Shown here: positions 24,901-36,386 of the stretch, one piece after another
How positions within the stretch are numbered: the first letter of the stretch is position 1
Layout: the number at the start of each line of letters is the position of its first letter
Assembly (NCBI RefSeq): GCF_003144115.1
Contig: NW_020312001.1
Span: 648,722 to 712,721, forward strand
Reading direction: 5' to 3'
DNA: 64,000 nucleotides
Source: Tilletiopsis washingtonensis
Lineage: Eukaryota > Basidiomycota > Exobasidiomycetes > Entylomatales
Made by a program: the position numbers and the translations under genes
Notes under the pieces: model-generated
Database searches by the model: none
The model's input: only the letters and a program-made list of their open reading frames with translations
What the model was told of the DNA's origin: nothing

Positions 24901-26003
24901 ACGCCTCCTCGGCATGCTCGAGGCTGCCGTACCGGTCGTACAGGATGCCGATGCCGTACCACAGCTTCGGCTCCTTGGGGTTGGGCAGGTGGTACAGCGC
25001 CTGCTGGTAGGCCGTGTATGCCTTCTGCAGGTCGTCCATCATCAGGTAGCAGTGGCCTGTCGCGCCGCGTCAGCCTCGCGCGAGCTCGCCTTCTGTCGCG
25101 CAACTCACCCATGGCACCCCACGTCTCGCCATTCTCAGGCACCAAGTTCAGCACGCGCTGGAAGTACTCGACGGCCTTCTCGAAGTGGTCCATCGTGCGG
25201 TGCACGCCGGCGATGGCGCTGATGGCCGGCACCGAGTACGGGTTGTGGCGCAGCGCGGCCTCGTACGCGGCAATGGCGCGCTCGAAGTCCTCCATTGCGT
25301 CGGCGGCTGAGCCGATGGCGATCCACGTCTGCTCATTGGCGAGCGCCAGCTTCTGCACGATCGTCACCGGCTGGCCCATGCCCACCTCCATGCCGTGGTG
25401 GCCCGCGGCCGAGCCGGAGCGCGTGGGCGGACCCTCCGGGCCCGGTCCTCCGACCGGCGGGCCCGGCGCAGAGGGCGCAGGCGGCGGCGGGCCGGCGCCC
25501 GAGATGGAGCGCGAGGCCGGCGGGCCCGACGGCGGGCCCATGCCGTTGGACGGCGGGCCGGGCACGGGCGGCATCGAGTGGTGCTGCGGCTGCGGCGGCG
25601 GCGGCATGCCGTGCGGCGCCGGCGGCATGCCCTGCTGCGCAACGGTGGCGTGCGGCGGCGGAGGCGGCGGGGGCCCGCCCTGGCCGTAGTGCGCCGGGTG
25701 CATGGCGTACTGCGGGTGGCCGCCGCCGTGGTGCGCGTGGTGCACGGCGCCGCCCGACTGGGACGGCGGCATGGCGATGCCGGTGCGGCGGTGCGTGCGC
25801 GGCGGAGAGCTAGACGGTGAGGCAGACGCGGGCTTGGCAGCGCCTGCGACGGCCGGGGCTTTGGGACGTGCGCGAAGGGCGCTTGTGGCAGACGCGACCG
25901 AGGCTGAGAAGTTCGAGTAGGAGTTAGCAAAGGCGAGTCGCCGCAGGTGCGAGGCGGGCGGCGCCGCGACGTTGGCGGAGGGAGCAGCCGAGGACGAGTC
26001 CAT
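21942..26003 (-). CDS. SSN6: TPR general corepressor Ssn6/Cyc8
   Basis: TPR subunit of the Tup1-Ssn6 transcriptional corepressor, nuclear. The N-terminus is rich in Pro, Gly, Met and His. A block of about ten tetratricopeptide repeats follows, spread over several short exons. The block runs from TWIAIGSAADAMEDFERAIA through WYGIGILYDRYGSLEHAEEA, NEIYFRLGIIYKQQSKYQ, FQIGHVYEQQKD and QQLGWLYHQSSAG to FWCSIGVLYYQISQFRDALD and VWFDLGSLYESCNNQISDAI. This succession is the conserved Cyc8 signature. The C-terminal ~600 residues are low-complexity Ser/Pro/Ala and end at 21942. About 1,200 residues. The ATG at 26003 is used; an in-frame ATG at 25772 (MPPSQSGG) is an alternative start. The gene is preceded by the longest intergenic region in the window. 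Confidence 0.95.
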
Positions 26004-29000
26004 GGCGCAGGAGGTGCGATGGTGGCAGAGAGAGAGGCGCGCAGCTGTGCGCTGTGCGAACTGTTCGGTGCCGACGAGCAGCACACAAGAGCACTATGGC
26101 GCCGTCTGCGTTCTCGCACCGCCGGCGCGCGCCGGCCGCACAAGACGAGTCGGGCAATGCCATCAGGGCCGCGGCAGGACGCCAAATAGAATGCGTCCCG
26201 CCACTATGTCGCACGCGCAGGCACAGCGGCAGAGTGCTCCAGGGGCAAGATCAGGGCATACGCCGCACCCGGCGCGCCCTCGTCACGCTGCCAGCACACG
26301 GCTGCTGTGCGAGCTCTGCCACACGCCCTGGCGAAGATCACCGAAGGTGCAGCGTGGAGGTGTGCAGGTTGAACAGAGCAGGCCTGCAGCCGGAAGCCAG
26401 CTCCCGCAGCACCGCTGCACGCAGAGCGCAGATGGCAAGGCGCGCTCGCGAGCTACCGAGCCGCGTGCTGCTGCGTGTCACGGACTGTGCTGCCGAGGCA
26501 GGTCGCCGGCGAGGCACCGCCGAACTGCGGTCAGGGGCGTCGGACAAGCGCAGCCCGGCACTTAGCCGAGGCGCGAGGAGCAATCCGCCTCGGCCAAAGC
26601 CGCCCGGCCCCTTTCCGGCTCTTCCTGGCTGTGGCTGATGCCACGGCGCAGCGCTGCAGGGCAGAGGGGCCGCATGGGCGCCCCTCTGCTGCAAGTGCTG
26701 TCCGGCGCCGCACACTGCGCCCAGAGTGTTCCAAACAGATCGCATACCTGCATCTGATCCGGGCTCGGCGGTGCGACAGAGTGGCGGCGTGCACGAGGGC
26801 CGAGGACAGCGACTCGCGCGCGGCACGGCCAGGCCCCTGTCAGGGACGCGGAGACGCCGCGGCGCGCGCGACCCGGCTCGCACAAGCGAGGCTGCGCATC
26901 CGGAGCGCAGCAGAAGCGAGATGAAGCATGACGCCGCAGTACATTATGCTGAGCACTGCGGACGGCGGGTGCAGTCGCAGGCAGGGGGCGCGGCAGAGCG
27001 GCCGGCCCGGCCCACGGACGCGGCGCGCATCGCGCGCGAGAAGGACGTGCGTCCAGCGCACGCGCGCCGCTCAGCGGCCCTCCTCCAGCTCGAACAAGCC
27101 AGACGCAGACACAGCAAGCTCCCACCACTCAAGATGCATCACCAGCAAGCACTCACCGGAAGAGCAGTCTCAGATGGACCGGCAGCAGGGAGCGCCGAAG
27201 GGAGCGACACGCGGCAGACACGCGGCGTGCCAAGGCGTGGGAACAGAAAGCGCCGGAAGGACGCCGGAGCCGAGCTCGGGCGCAGCGAGAGGCGAGTGCG
27301 GCCGGCGAGTGCGGCGCAGCGGCGATGCGGAGACGGGACGGGACGGCGGGTGCGAGGATGGGCTCGCGGCGAGGAGCAGGGACAGGAGGTGGTGGTGGTG
27401 GTGAAGCGGCGGGTGCGTGCCAACGCGGCGGCTGCGTGTGAGAGACGAGGGCGAGGCGAGGGCGCGACGAGCGCGGCGCTCTCGGGGCCTCTGCGGATGC
27501 AGGACACGCCGCGTGGCAGCAGGCGGCAGCGGGCGGCAGTGCGAGTGCGCCAGCGCGGCGAGGCGGCCGCTGAGGGTGCATCGCGCATGGCTGAGCTGCA
27601 AGCTGGGCATGATGGCAGCGGCTCGGCGGCGGCGGCTGCGTCGCTGCGGCTGCATGGCGGCGCCGAAGCTGCTCTCTGCGGCTGCGGGCTGCGTCCCTTG
27701 GCTGGCGTTCTGCGAGGGCGCCGTCAGAGCGCAGCATCGCGCCGCGCCGGCCGCGCCGAGATGCGGCTGCAGCGCCGCGCCGCACCCGCACCCGAGGCTG
27801 CGGCGCCGGCGCTGCTGCAGGGCACAGCGGCAGCGGCGGGTGCGGCGCGCGAAGCACATGCCCGCCCGCGGCAGAAGCATAAGCGGCCCGGGGATGCGCC
27901 ATGAGGGGCGAGGTGCCGTGAGCCACACGCCGGCACAATCGCGCCGCCGCGGCCGTGGCAGCAAGGCGCGGCACCGGCCACGGCGCTACGGCCACACCTT
28001 GCTGCCCGGGGCGCACCGCCGCAGCAAGCGTCGGCCGCACCGCCGCCGCGCCCACGCGGACGCGGCACAGATGCAGGGCCGCCGCATCTGCGGCTGCAGG
28101 AGCAGGGCGGAGCGCAAAGCGTGCATGAGGCGCCGGCCATCTGCGAGTCAAGCACGCTTGCGTGCGCGCGTGCAGATCAAGCGCGGCATGGCAGCGCACG
28201 CTCCCGCATCCACAGCGCGCGGCAGCGGCACGGCACCCGACCGGGACGGCTGCAGCGCCAGCCACGCAGAGCGCAGCATCGCCCGCAACCGGGTCCGACA
28301 CTCAGAGCGCAGACTCAGCCTCAGCAGCAGCACCGCGCCGCAGGTGCGGTGCAGCGCCAGCAGCGCCGACGGCCCGGAGCGGCGGAGCGGCACGCTCGCC
28401 GAGGCGCCCCAGGCACTCTCGCCTTCATCTTGCCCCAGCTCAGCAGCGGAGCAGCGACGTGGCGTCGTCGCAGCGCCCCTCGCGCGAAGTCGCACACGCA
28501 GCGCCGCAGACGGGACGCTGCAGCGGCAGCGTTGCAGCGCTCGGCATCGGCTGCGACAGCGCGCGCAGCGCCTTGCTGCGACACCGACGGCCCCAGCATG
28601 CTTATGGGGCGCTGAGCAGCCGCGGCCGTGTGCTTGTGTCGGCCACGCTGCACCCGCATCGAGGGCCAAAGCTCGCAGCGGCGCCGTCGGCGCTGCGGGT
28701 GCCGGGAGGCGCGGCTGAAGACGTACCCAGCAGCACGCCGCGGACATCGCTGCAACACAGACTCGGACGGCTGACTCGACTGCAGGCCGTGGGGGCAAAT
28801 GCAGAATGCGGCACCCCTCGGGTCCCTCAGCGGACGCGCTGCAGTACGGCGACGGAGCAACGGCCACAGATATGCTCGCGTGTGCCCCACATCGCTGCAT
28901 GGCTGCGTTGCCACGGCCGAACGCACACCTCGCAGCTTGGCGCTGCAACCGAGTCGACTCTGGCCAGAGCTTTCTGCATGCTTGTCCGGAGGGTCAGGGC

Positions 29001-29479
29001 CGGCGCATCGGTGTAGCCGAGCGACCCCCTCCGGCGGGCGCGATGGTCCGGGATGCCGTAGGGCACGCCGCGGCCGTCTTCCTTTGCGGATGCTGAGCGG
29101 TCGCAGAGGCTCTGAGGCTCTTCGGCTTGCAGCCTGACCTGCCTGGCTGCAGCACCGCAGTACATGCTGTGCCTGTGGTGAGCCGCTGCCCAACGGAGGG
29201 GCATGGCAGGATAGACGCCGGCGGGATGGCGAGAAGGACGGCACAGCCCGAGTCCCGGGCACGGCAGCGTGGGGACGGCAGCACGGCGTGCTCGGCCGAG
29301 GCGGCGGCGTGCTCGCCATGCGCCTGGCTTGGAGACGCGCTGCGCCTGGCTGGCTGCAGATCGTCTGGCGGGGCGCAGGCGGCGACACCGGCGACCGGGT
29401 CGTACGAGCGGCACACAGCCGGGCATCCCGCGCTGCACAGGTGGCGGCCCTCGTCCACACCACCACCACCGCCAGCAAC
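26004..29479. other. 3.5 kb divergent intergenic region, CYC8 / HEM3
   Basis: The largest gene-free stretch. Frames such as minus 27153-28301 and 28321-29784 or plus 27417-28718 are long but low-complexity Arg/Ala/Cys-rich. They overlap one another on both strands and show no family motif or convincing intron structure, so I do not call them. CAGC/GCAGC-rich sequence recurs. It may hold a large CYC8 promoter with 5' UTR introns; that is inference. Confidence 0.5.
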
Positions 29480-31595
29480 ATGTCCGCACCGCAGGCGCCG
29501 CCCGGCGATGCGCCGCAGTGCCCCGTCGCCCACTTCCCCTCGCAGCCGCTGCCGCCCGGCCACCCGCCGACGGCCTCGCACCCGGCCAGCAGCCTGCGCG
29601 CACCCACGGCGCCGGGCTGCATCTTCTTCCGCACCACCGACGACCTCGCGTCCACGCCGCCGCTCTCGCGCGCCGCCTCGACGCTACTCGAGGACGCCAA
29701 GCGCGCCGCCAACATCAACCCGCTCGCGCCCGGCGCCGCCGAGAAGCTCGACCCCGCCACGGCCCTCGTGCTCGCGTCGCGCAACTCGCAGCTCGCCCTC
29801 GTGCAGAGCAGCCACGTGTCGGCGATGCTGGCGAGCCACTACGGCGCTCGCTCGCCGGCGTTTGCGCACCTCGTGCAGACCGATGCGCCGCCGTCGCCGC
29901 CGTCGGCCACCACGCCGCCGTCATCACCCCTTGCGCCGCTCATCTTCGACGAGCCGAGCGTGACGGCGGCGCGCGCCCGTGTCGCTGAGTGGGGCATCCC
30001 GGGACCCTGCGCCTTTCCCATCACCAGCATGAGCACGGCAGGCGACCAGAACCAGCGCTCGCCGCTGTACGTCATCGGCGGCGACGGGCGCGCCATCTGG
30101 ACGAAGGAGCTCGAGGTGGCGCTGGCCGCGGGCGCGGTGGACGCCATCATCCACTGTCTCAAGGACGTGCCGACGCAGCTGCCCGATGGGCTCATGCTTG
30201 GCGCCATCCTTGAGCGCGAGGACCCGCGCGATGCGCTGGTCATCAAGGCGGGCCTGCCGTACAAGGTGAGCAGGACGTGTGGGCCTCTGCAGCGCTGCCG
30301 CTGAACTCGTCTGCAGACGCTCGACGAGCTGCCGCCAGGCTCCGTCATTGGCACGTCGTCCGTGCGCCGCGTGGCGCAGCTGCGCCGCAGATACCCAGAG
30401 CTCGTCTTCTCCGACGTGGTGAGTACGACACAGCTGTGGCACCTCTGGCTGCTCTCTGACACCTGCGCAGCGCGGCAACCTCAACACACGCCTGGCCAAG
30501 CTCGACTCGCCCACTGGCCCTTACACCGCACTCGTGCTTGCGGCAGCTGGCCTGCTGCGCCTCAACTTCACCTCGCGCATCACCGCCTTCCTCTCGGCAC
30601 CCGTGCTGATGTACTCCGTCGGGCAAGGCTCGCTGGCGATCGAGGTGCGCACGCCGCCGGCCGGCGCCACGCCGGCGACGGACCGCGATGCGCGCATCCT
30701 GGCGATGGTGCGCTCGATCGGCGACTGGCGCGCAACGTGGCGTGCCGAGTGCGAGCGTGCGCTGCTGCGCGAGCTCGAGGGCGGCTGCTCTATTCCCGTC
30801 GGCGTCGATACCCGCTTCTCGGACCACGACCAGGTGGAGGGCAAGCGCAACGAGGGCGAGGCTGAGCGGCTGGTGGCCGAGGCGCGCGGTGTCGACGCGG
30901 CAGACACGATTCGTCTGGATGGGCACACGATCCCGGCCGACGAAGCGGGCAGCAGCCGCCGGCAAGGAGGCGCTGCAGGCGCACCAAAGCCGCCGCGGCT
31001 AGAGCGTCTCGAGACGGGCTTCGAGGAGGCACAAGCGGCAGCAGCGTCCGCAGCAGCGCCCGTTGCGCCCGCGCCGCGACTGCCGGACCTCTCGAACATG
31101 TACCCCGAGTACCTCGCCGACGAGCCCGCCGAGGGCGCCACGCTCTCGCTGCACTGCTGCGTCGTGTCGCTCGACGGCAAGCGGCACTGCGAGTACAAGC
31201 TCGCGGCGCTCTGCCGCAGCGTCGAGGATGCGCGCGAGCTGGGGCGCAACGTGGCAAAGGAGCTGTCGTGCGCACGCGGCGCGCGCGTCATTCTGGCCGA
31301 GGTGGAGCGGCATCGACAGCTGGCCGAGGCGGCCGACGAGCGGCGGCGGCGCGAGGGCCGCGCCGCCCGCGTGGCCGAGGTGGCCGGCGGCCCGACGCGC
31401 GCCGCCGGCGAGGAGCTCGACGAGCGCGAGGCGCGGCGCAAGCTCGACGAGGCCCTGGCGGCCGCCTCGTCGGGCGCGGGCCTGAACAGCAAGGCGGCCA
31501 ACGGCGAGCAGCAGCCGTGGGGCCTGCTGGCCAACGAGGTGGACCGGCGAGGCGTGCCGCGCGAGGACGGCCAGGCAAAGGCGTGGGAGGTATAG
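29480..31595 (+). CDS. HEM3: Hydroxymethylbilane synthase (porphobilinogen deaminase), extended form
   Basis: Condenses four porphobilinogens into hydroxymethylbilane for heme and siroheme synthesis, in the cytosol. Exons 29480-30265, 30317-30418 and 30471-31595 join in frame to 670 residues, about twice the usual 320-370. Family motifs are clear: [11 protein letters not shown] (near residue 95), [33 protein letters not shown], and the dipyrromethane-attachment cysteine in [10 protein letters not shown] (about residue 402). Extra material comprises a ~90-residue N-terminal extension with a Cys-Pro motif (QCPVAHF, Cys14), a Pro/Ser insertion near 29880-29950, a linker near 30910-31070 before domain 3, and a ~100-residue charged tail rich in Arg/Glu/Ala. 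The start has good context (CAACATGTC). An upstream in-frame ATG at 29288 is possible but less likely. Confidence 0.94.
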
Positions 31596-31949
31596 ACTCT
31601 GCTGCATTTCTGTGGACACGAATCGCATAATGACACACGATGCCGACCACGAGGCGCAGCGTGCGGAGGGTGCGTGGCAGCTGCACGCAACCTGCGGTAG
31701 TGTGGAGTGTGGCGGCGGCGCGGCCAAGAAGACTCCACCTCAGTCTAGTGGACGTGCGGCTCCACGGCGCACTGACGTCTCATCGCGACACTCCGCCTCT
31801 ATGCTGATCTTCACTTGCATGCGCATCTAGATTGCAGCACGCGCAGCTATACTATCCGGTGCAGAAAGCAGCAGGGGAGAAGAGAACGCAAGTCCGGCTA
31901 GTGTGACAAGAAAAGAGAGAGAGGGACGTCTAGAAGGGGAAGTAGAGCC
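31596..31949. other. Convergent intergenic region, HEM3 / GH16
   Basis: About 350 bp between two facing stop codons, somewhat AT-richer than its surroundings. It probably carries both 3' UTRs. Nothing else recognised. Confidence 0.5.
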
Positions 31950-33551
31950 TCAGAGCAGCAGCACGCCGGCAGCGAGCAGCACAGCGCCACCCAGCGCGGC
32001 TCCGGTGCTCAGCACGCGAGGCGCAGCAGCGGACGTCGACGAGCGCGTGGTGGACGACGTGGTGGCAGACGACGTCGTGGAGGTGATGGGCGAGTTGCTG
32101 CAGCGGGACTCGCTCATCAGCAATGCGAAAGAATAGGCATCGGCAGGCGTGACTTACGCGGCATTCTCGTTGCCGCCGCCCGAGGCGAAGACACGCAGGC
32201 CGCCGACGGCCCAGTAGGCCTCGTCGTAGCTGCTGCCGTTCATCGAGACCTGGTCCGTCTGCGATGGAAAGAGGGTGAGAGGAAGCGGGTGAGGAGGATG
32301 CGCGACATCACTCACAATCGGGCCGTACTGCGCCTGGCAGCCGGAGCGCTCGTACGTGTTGCCCGCCCAGTCGCCGCCGAGCGTCGTGTCAAAGACGATC
32401 TTGTGCTCTGCAGAGGCGAGTCAGCACAAGCAGGGAACGCAACGACCACAGGCACGCACGGTTGAAGTCCTGGTGGCACTGCTGCGCCACGTCGTACCAG
32501 ACATTGGGCTTGCCCCAGTTCTCCGGGTTCACCGCCGTGCTGCCGCGCTGCAGGTCGCTCGGCTCGCTGCCGCGCGCCCAGTACCACACACGCACGCCCT
32601 TGCCCGTCGTGCCGAAGCTGCGCGCCATGGCGAAGAAGCCGCCGCCGGCGCGGTTCAGCGCGGCGCCCCACGTGGGCACCGACGTGCCGTTCATCTCCGA
32701 CTGGCAGCCCGTGCGGTCCGGGTTGTAGGCCGAGCAGTTGGTGTGCAGCACCGTGGCGCTCTGTGCGGGGATGGAGGCGGCGATGCTGCAGCCCGAGTTG
32801 GTGTGCAGCGTCGTGAGCGCGCCCGCGAATTCGTCGTTGGCGTTTTCGATGATGTCGATCTCGCCGCCGATGGGCCACTTGCCGTCCTGCTCCGCCGTCG
32901 TCGTCCAGAAGGCGGGCCACGTCGAGCAGCCGACGGGCACGTGCGAGACGTTGAGGCTGGCGAGAGGTCAGCGTCGGCGTGGATGCTCTGCAGAGGCAGC
33001 ATCGCAAAGCATGTGTCGGGCCAGGCCTTCCCTGCTGCTTGCTTCCGCTGCGTGTGTTGTGCGAACCCACAGGCTACCCGCGCCGGACACTCATCACCCG
33101 GCCTGCCACCGCCACGGCCTGCTGCTGCCTGCGCCGAGCCCAGTGCCCCACCACAACTTCCACCGCACCTCCTCCAGCACACTCACACATACACGCCGTC
33201 GGCGTACAGCTTCTTGCTCTCGATGCGCACGCTCGGGCGGCCCTCGGTGGCGCTCTGCTGCGTGCTGACGCGCATGAAGAACTCGCCGCCCTCGACGCTG
33301 GTGATGTTGAGCTGCGTGGCGGCCTGCTGCGACTGGTACACGACGAGGCCGTTGGTGTAGCTGGAAGGAAGGGGAGTGTCAGCCATGCAGGGCAAAGTGC
33401 TTCACTGCACCACCACGCACTTGTCGGGCCCGACAATCCAGTTGAAGGCACTGCCGATCTCGCGTGCGCTCCAGTCGTCGCTCACGCTCCACGACTCGGC
33501 GAGCGCAGCGGGCAGGGCGCTTGCGGCGGCGAGCAGCGGAAGGAAGCGCAT
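31950..33551 (-). CDS. Secreted GH16 endo-beta-1,3(4)-glucanase, GPI-like tail
   Basis: Glycoside hydrolase family 16 enzyme that likely cuts mixed-linkage or beta-1,3-glucan at the cell wall. From the ATG at 33551: a signal peptide (MRFLPLLAAASALPAALA), then DWSAREIGSAFNWIVGPDKC and the laminarinase-type core. The catalytic motif is intact, GGEIDIIENAND (pattern E-x-D-x-x-E), with HVPVGCSTWPAFW just before it. Introns fit at about 33367-33412, 32957-33186 (230 nt, unusually long for this window), 32407-32460, 32266-32316 and near 32123-32158. The C-terminus is Ser/Thr-rich and ends in a hydrophobic run (GAALGGAVLLAAGVLLL), typical of a GPI-anchor signal. I cannot tell substrate preference from sequence alone. 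Confidence 0.92.
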
Positions 33552-34692
33552 GGTGTGTAGCGAATGAAGGTGTGGTTGGGAGGCAAGAGGCAGCATGCTA
33601 CGTCTGGCTCCACCTCTGGCCCCTTCTTGGCGGCTGCCTGCGCTGTGTCGGTGCCGGTGCGGTGCTGCTGCCGGCCGCGGTGCAGCACGGCACGGCACGG
33701 CGCATCGGGCGCGCCTGAGCGCTGTGCCTCCTCGGCCTCTTGCGCTTCCCGCGTCTCTCGGCACGCCGGGTGCATGACAGGCGGATCCGCGCCCCGAGAC
33801 GGCAGCACGGCAGCACAGCGTTGAAACGACTGACAGTTCTCCTCTCTTCCGCTTGCCCGAGACGACACGGCGATGAGCGTCAGCTGCGCTCACGCAGTTG
33901 GCAACCAGAACCGGAGCGAGAGGCCTCCGGCCGCTGCGCTTGGGTGTTGCCTCGCCGTCGACGGCGCTGGTGCAGATCTCTGGCCGCTGCGGTGCCTGCA
34001 GATCATTCCGCGGTGGCGGAGCATGCTGCTTGGCGGCGCGCAGGCGCTGCAACGCCGACGCAGGGGCCGGCGTGCGCCTGCACGTCTGCATCTGGCATGT
34101 CCTGTGCCGCGCCGGTGCTCGATCCGCGCCCAGAATCTGCCTGTAAAACACGGTGGGCAGCACAGGTGTGTGTACGGGACGGCACGGGGCCTGCACAGGG
34201 ATTTTGGCCTGAGCCGTGCCTGAGCCGTCCCGTCCACACACCTGTGCTGCCCACCGCGTTTTATAGGTAGAATCTAATGAAGGCGAGCTGAAGCCAAAGA
34301 CAAGGCTGCGGTGCCGCAATAAGCTCATCGTCGACCGCAGCAGCACAGTGTCAGCGCAGCGCCGAGGTCAGCATCTGGCCGCCGGAGACGCCGAGCTTGC
34401 CCGCGCTGTGCCCTCCAGGTGCTGGCCCGCGGCACGTCACGTGCGCCGCCCCTGATGCCGCTCCTGGCCGCCGGGTCCTGCCGTGAGCGCTGCGGCTGCG
34501 GCGTGCGACGATGTGCGACGTCCTCGTCAGACTTGAAAGCGTGGGAAGCGAGGCCGATGACGTCGAGGGCCGCTGGTGCGGGCGGCAAGACCCCTGAGCG
34601 GCTGGCGCTGCGAGGCGCGGGGCTGTGCATGCGCTCCGGCTTCGCGGCGCACGGCCTTCTCCTCCACCATCATCAACTTAGGCCAGCAAGAC
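33552..34692. other. Divergent intergenic region containing a hairpin repeat
   Basis: About 1.1 kb between the GH16 start and the unidentified gene at 34693. Apart from the inverted repeat at 34132-34275 I see no gene. The last part before 34693 contains a possible 5' UTR intron acceptor (CAACTTAG at about 34673-34680). Confidence 0.5.
34132..34275. repeat. Long inverted repeat (52 bp arms, 40 bp loop), MITE-like
   Basis: Arms 34132-34183 and 34224-34275 are reverse complements with 5 mismatches in 52 (about 90% identity), the first stretch reading AGAwTCTrCCTrTAAAACrC. Three of the five differences are A/G. The loop is 40 bp. No clear target-site duplication was found. It could be a small fold-back transposon remnant or a transcribed hairpin; there is no coding sequence inside. 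Confidence 0.85.
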
Positions 34693-36280
34693 ATGCTCGA
34701 CGAGGCCGTCGTCGTCGAGGGCTTCCACTCGCTGCTCAAGGTGCATGCTTTCTATGCGCAGGTGCTGCCACACGGCTGACGCTGTCGCACAGGCCAGTCT
34801 GGCGCAGGCGCGAGCCGAGGGCCTGCTGAGCGACGACGAGCTGGCGCGCGCAGGTGCGGCGCCTCTCGCTTGCTAGCATGCTAGCTTTGCCCTGACCACT
34901 TGCCACAGATGCCGATGTGCAGATCGCAGCGCCCGCGCTGGCGCTCTTCTTCGCGGCGCTGCAGGCGCGCGGCGCCAGCATCGCCATGCCCGACGGCTCG
35001 TTTGCGCTCGACGAGGGCAACTGTCCGCCTAGCCTGCGGGTAAGCGAGCTTGCGTGCCGCGTGCCTCGCCCGACTGACACACCAGCAGCCGTACTTTGAC
35101 GTATGGGCACGCACCATCGCGCCGATCCAGGCGCTGCCGCTCGAGGCGCGGCACGACCTGGCGCTGCTGCTGTGCGAGAAGGCGGCGCAGAGCTCGCCGG
35201 CGCGCGCCGACGTCGTGCGCCGCCTCAAGGCCGACCTGCAGCTGTGTGCCATGGAGATCCTGCAGCGCGGTTCGTTCCAGCAGCGCTTCGGCTGGGACCT
35301 GCAGCACGCCCTTGACGCCAGCCTGCGCGATGGAAGGAGCAGCGGCGAGAGCGCCCGGTCGACGACGACGTATGAGCCCCCGCCGGGCTATGAGGCTGGA
35401 CCAGCATCAACGTCGCATGCCCACAACCATCCGCAGGAGAAGCTGCTGCCGCCAGCTCCACGGCCACCACCGCTGCCGCCCCGTGGCCGCTCCAACAACA
35501 GCCTGTCAGCTGCGTCTTCGTCCTCGCGACCTGCATCGCCCCTGCCGGCGCCGTCAGACACGCTCACGCTGATCCGAGAGACGCTTTTCTCCGCCCTCGG
35601 CGACTGTGTAAGTGGCCAGCCGAAGGAGCACATTCGCTGGGCTGACTCTCCACAGATGGCGACCAACCGGCCGCTGGCCGCACTCGTCGCCGAGGGGCAG
35701 CGCTCCAAGGAAGGCTACGGCGCGCGCTCCTTCTTTGCCGCGCTTTCGCTGGCCATCCTCGACGTGGCACTGGAGCGCATCGACCTCTCGAGCGCCGCCG
35801 GCGTGCCGTCTGCCTCTCCCGGCGCCGGCGTGCGCGTGCGCGCCGTGCAGGTGGGGGAGCACGACGAGCGGCCCACGATCGACGCCGCCTCGTGTCCGCC
35901 GCACCTGCTGCCGCTGCTCGGCGCCCTCGGCGGCGTGGCGCGCGCCGTGCAGGCGCTGGCGCGCCAGGACGACGAGCTGGCAATGCGCGATGCCGAGCAA
36001 GGCCTGGCCACGGCAGACGGCTCGGCGGCGATCGGGCGCGTGCGTGCGCGCCTGCTCGGCGCCCTGGAAGGCGTGCAGGCCCAGCACGCCGAGGTGGCAG
36101 ACGAGCAGGTCGCGGGCGCGGCGCTCGCCATCAACAAGCTTGCCATAGGTGCGCGTCGCCCGTGCTGCCCGCCGCGAGAGGCTTCTCACTGACCCTCTCA
36201 TAGCCATGTTCGAGATACCGACGCTGCGCGCCCGGCTCGCCGAGGCGCTGCAGGTGCTCGCTGCCGTGCACACGCTCTGA
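34693..36280 (+). CDS. Unidentified protein, six exons
   Basis: I do not recognise a family. Exons 34693-34761, 34793-34853, 34909-35040, 35087-35607, 35656-36148 and 36204-36280 join in frame to 450 residues. The first intron may instead end at 34807, which costs five residues and gives a more normal 46 nt intron. The N-terminal half is predicted alpha-helical (MLDEAVVVEGFHSLLKVHAF; QIAAPALALFFAALQARG). It is followed by QPYFDVWARTIAPIQALPLE, a Pro/Ser-rich linker (about 35340-35560), and a helical Ala/Leu-rich C-terminal half ending in EALQVLAAVHTL. The intron at 35608-35655 keeps the frame open and could be retained. The start is uncertain because upstream in-frame codons exist. No signal peptide or membrane segment is evident. 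Clean introns and balanced composition argue that it is a real gene. Confidence 0.75.
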
Positions 36281-36386
36281 ATGCGCAGAGTCTGCCTTAG
36301 ATATAGATGTAGTTGTATGATACAGCGTGCGTCAGGTTGGGAGCGCAGGCCTTGTGGCTTGGTATACCGCGGAAGCAAGGAGAGCT

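Noticed and set aside
27153-28718. Long overlapping frames on both strands in the CYC8-HEM3 interval
   Set aside because: Ala/Arg/Cys-rich translations without any recognisable motif; long frames are expected by chance in DNA this rich in GC.
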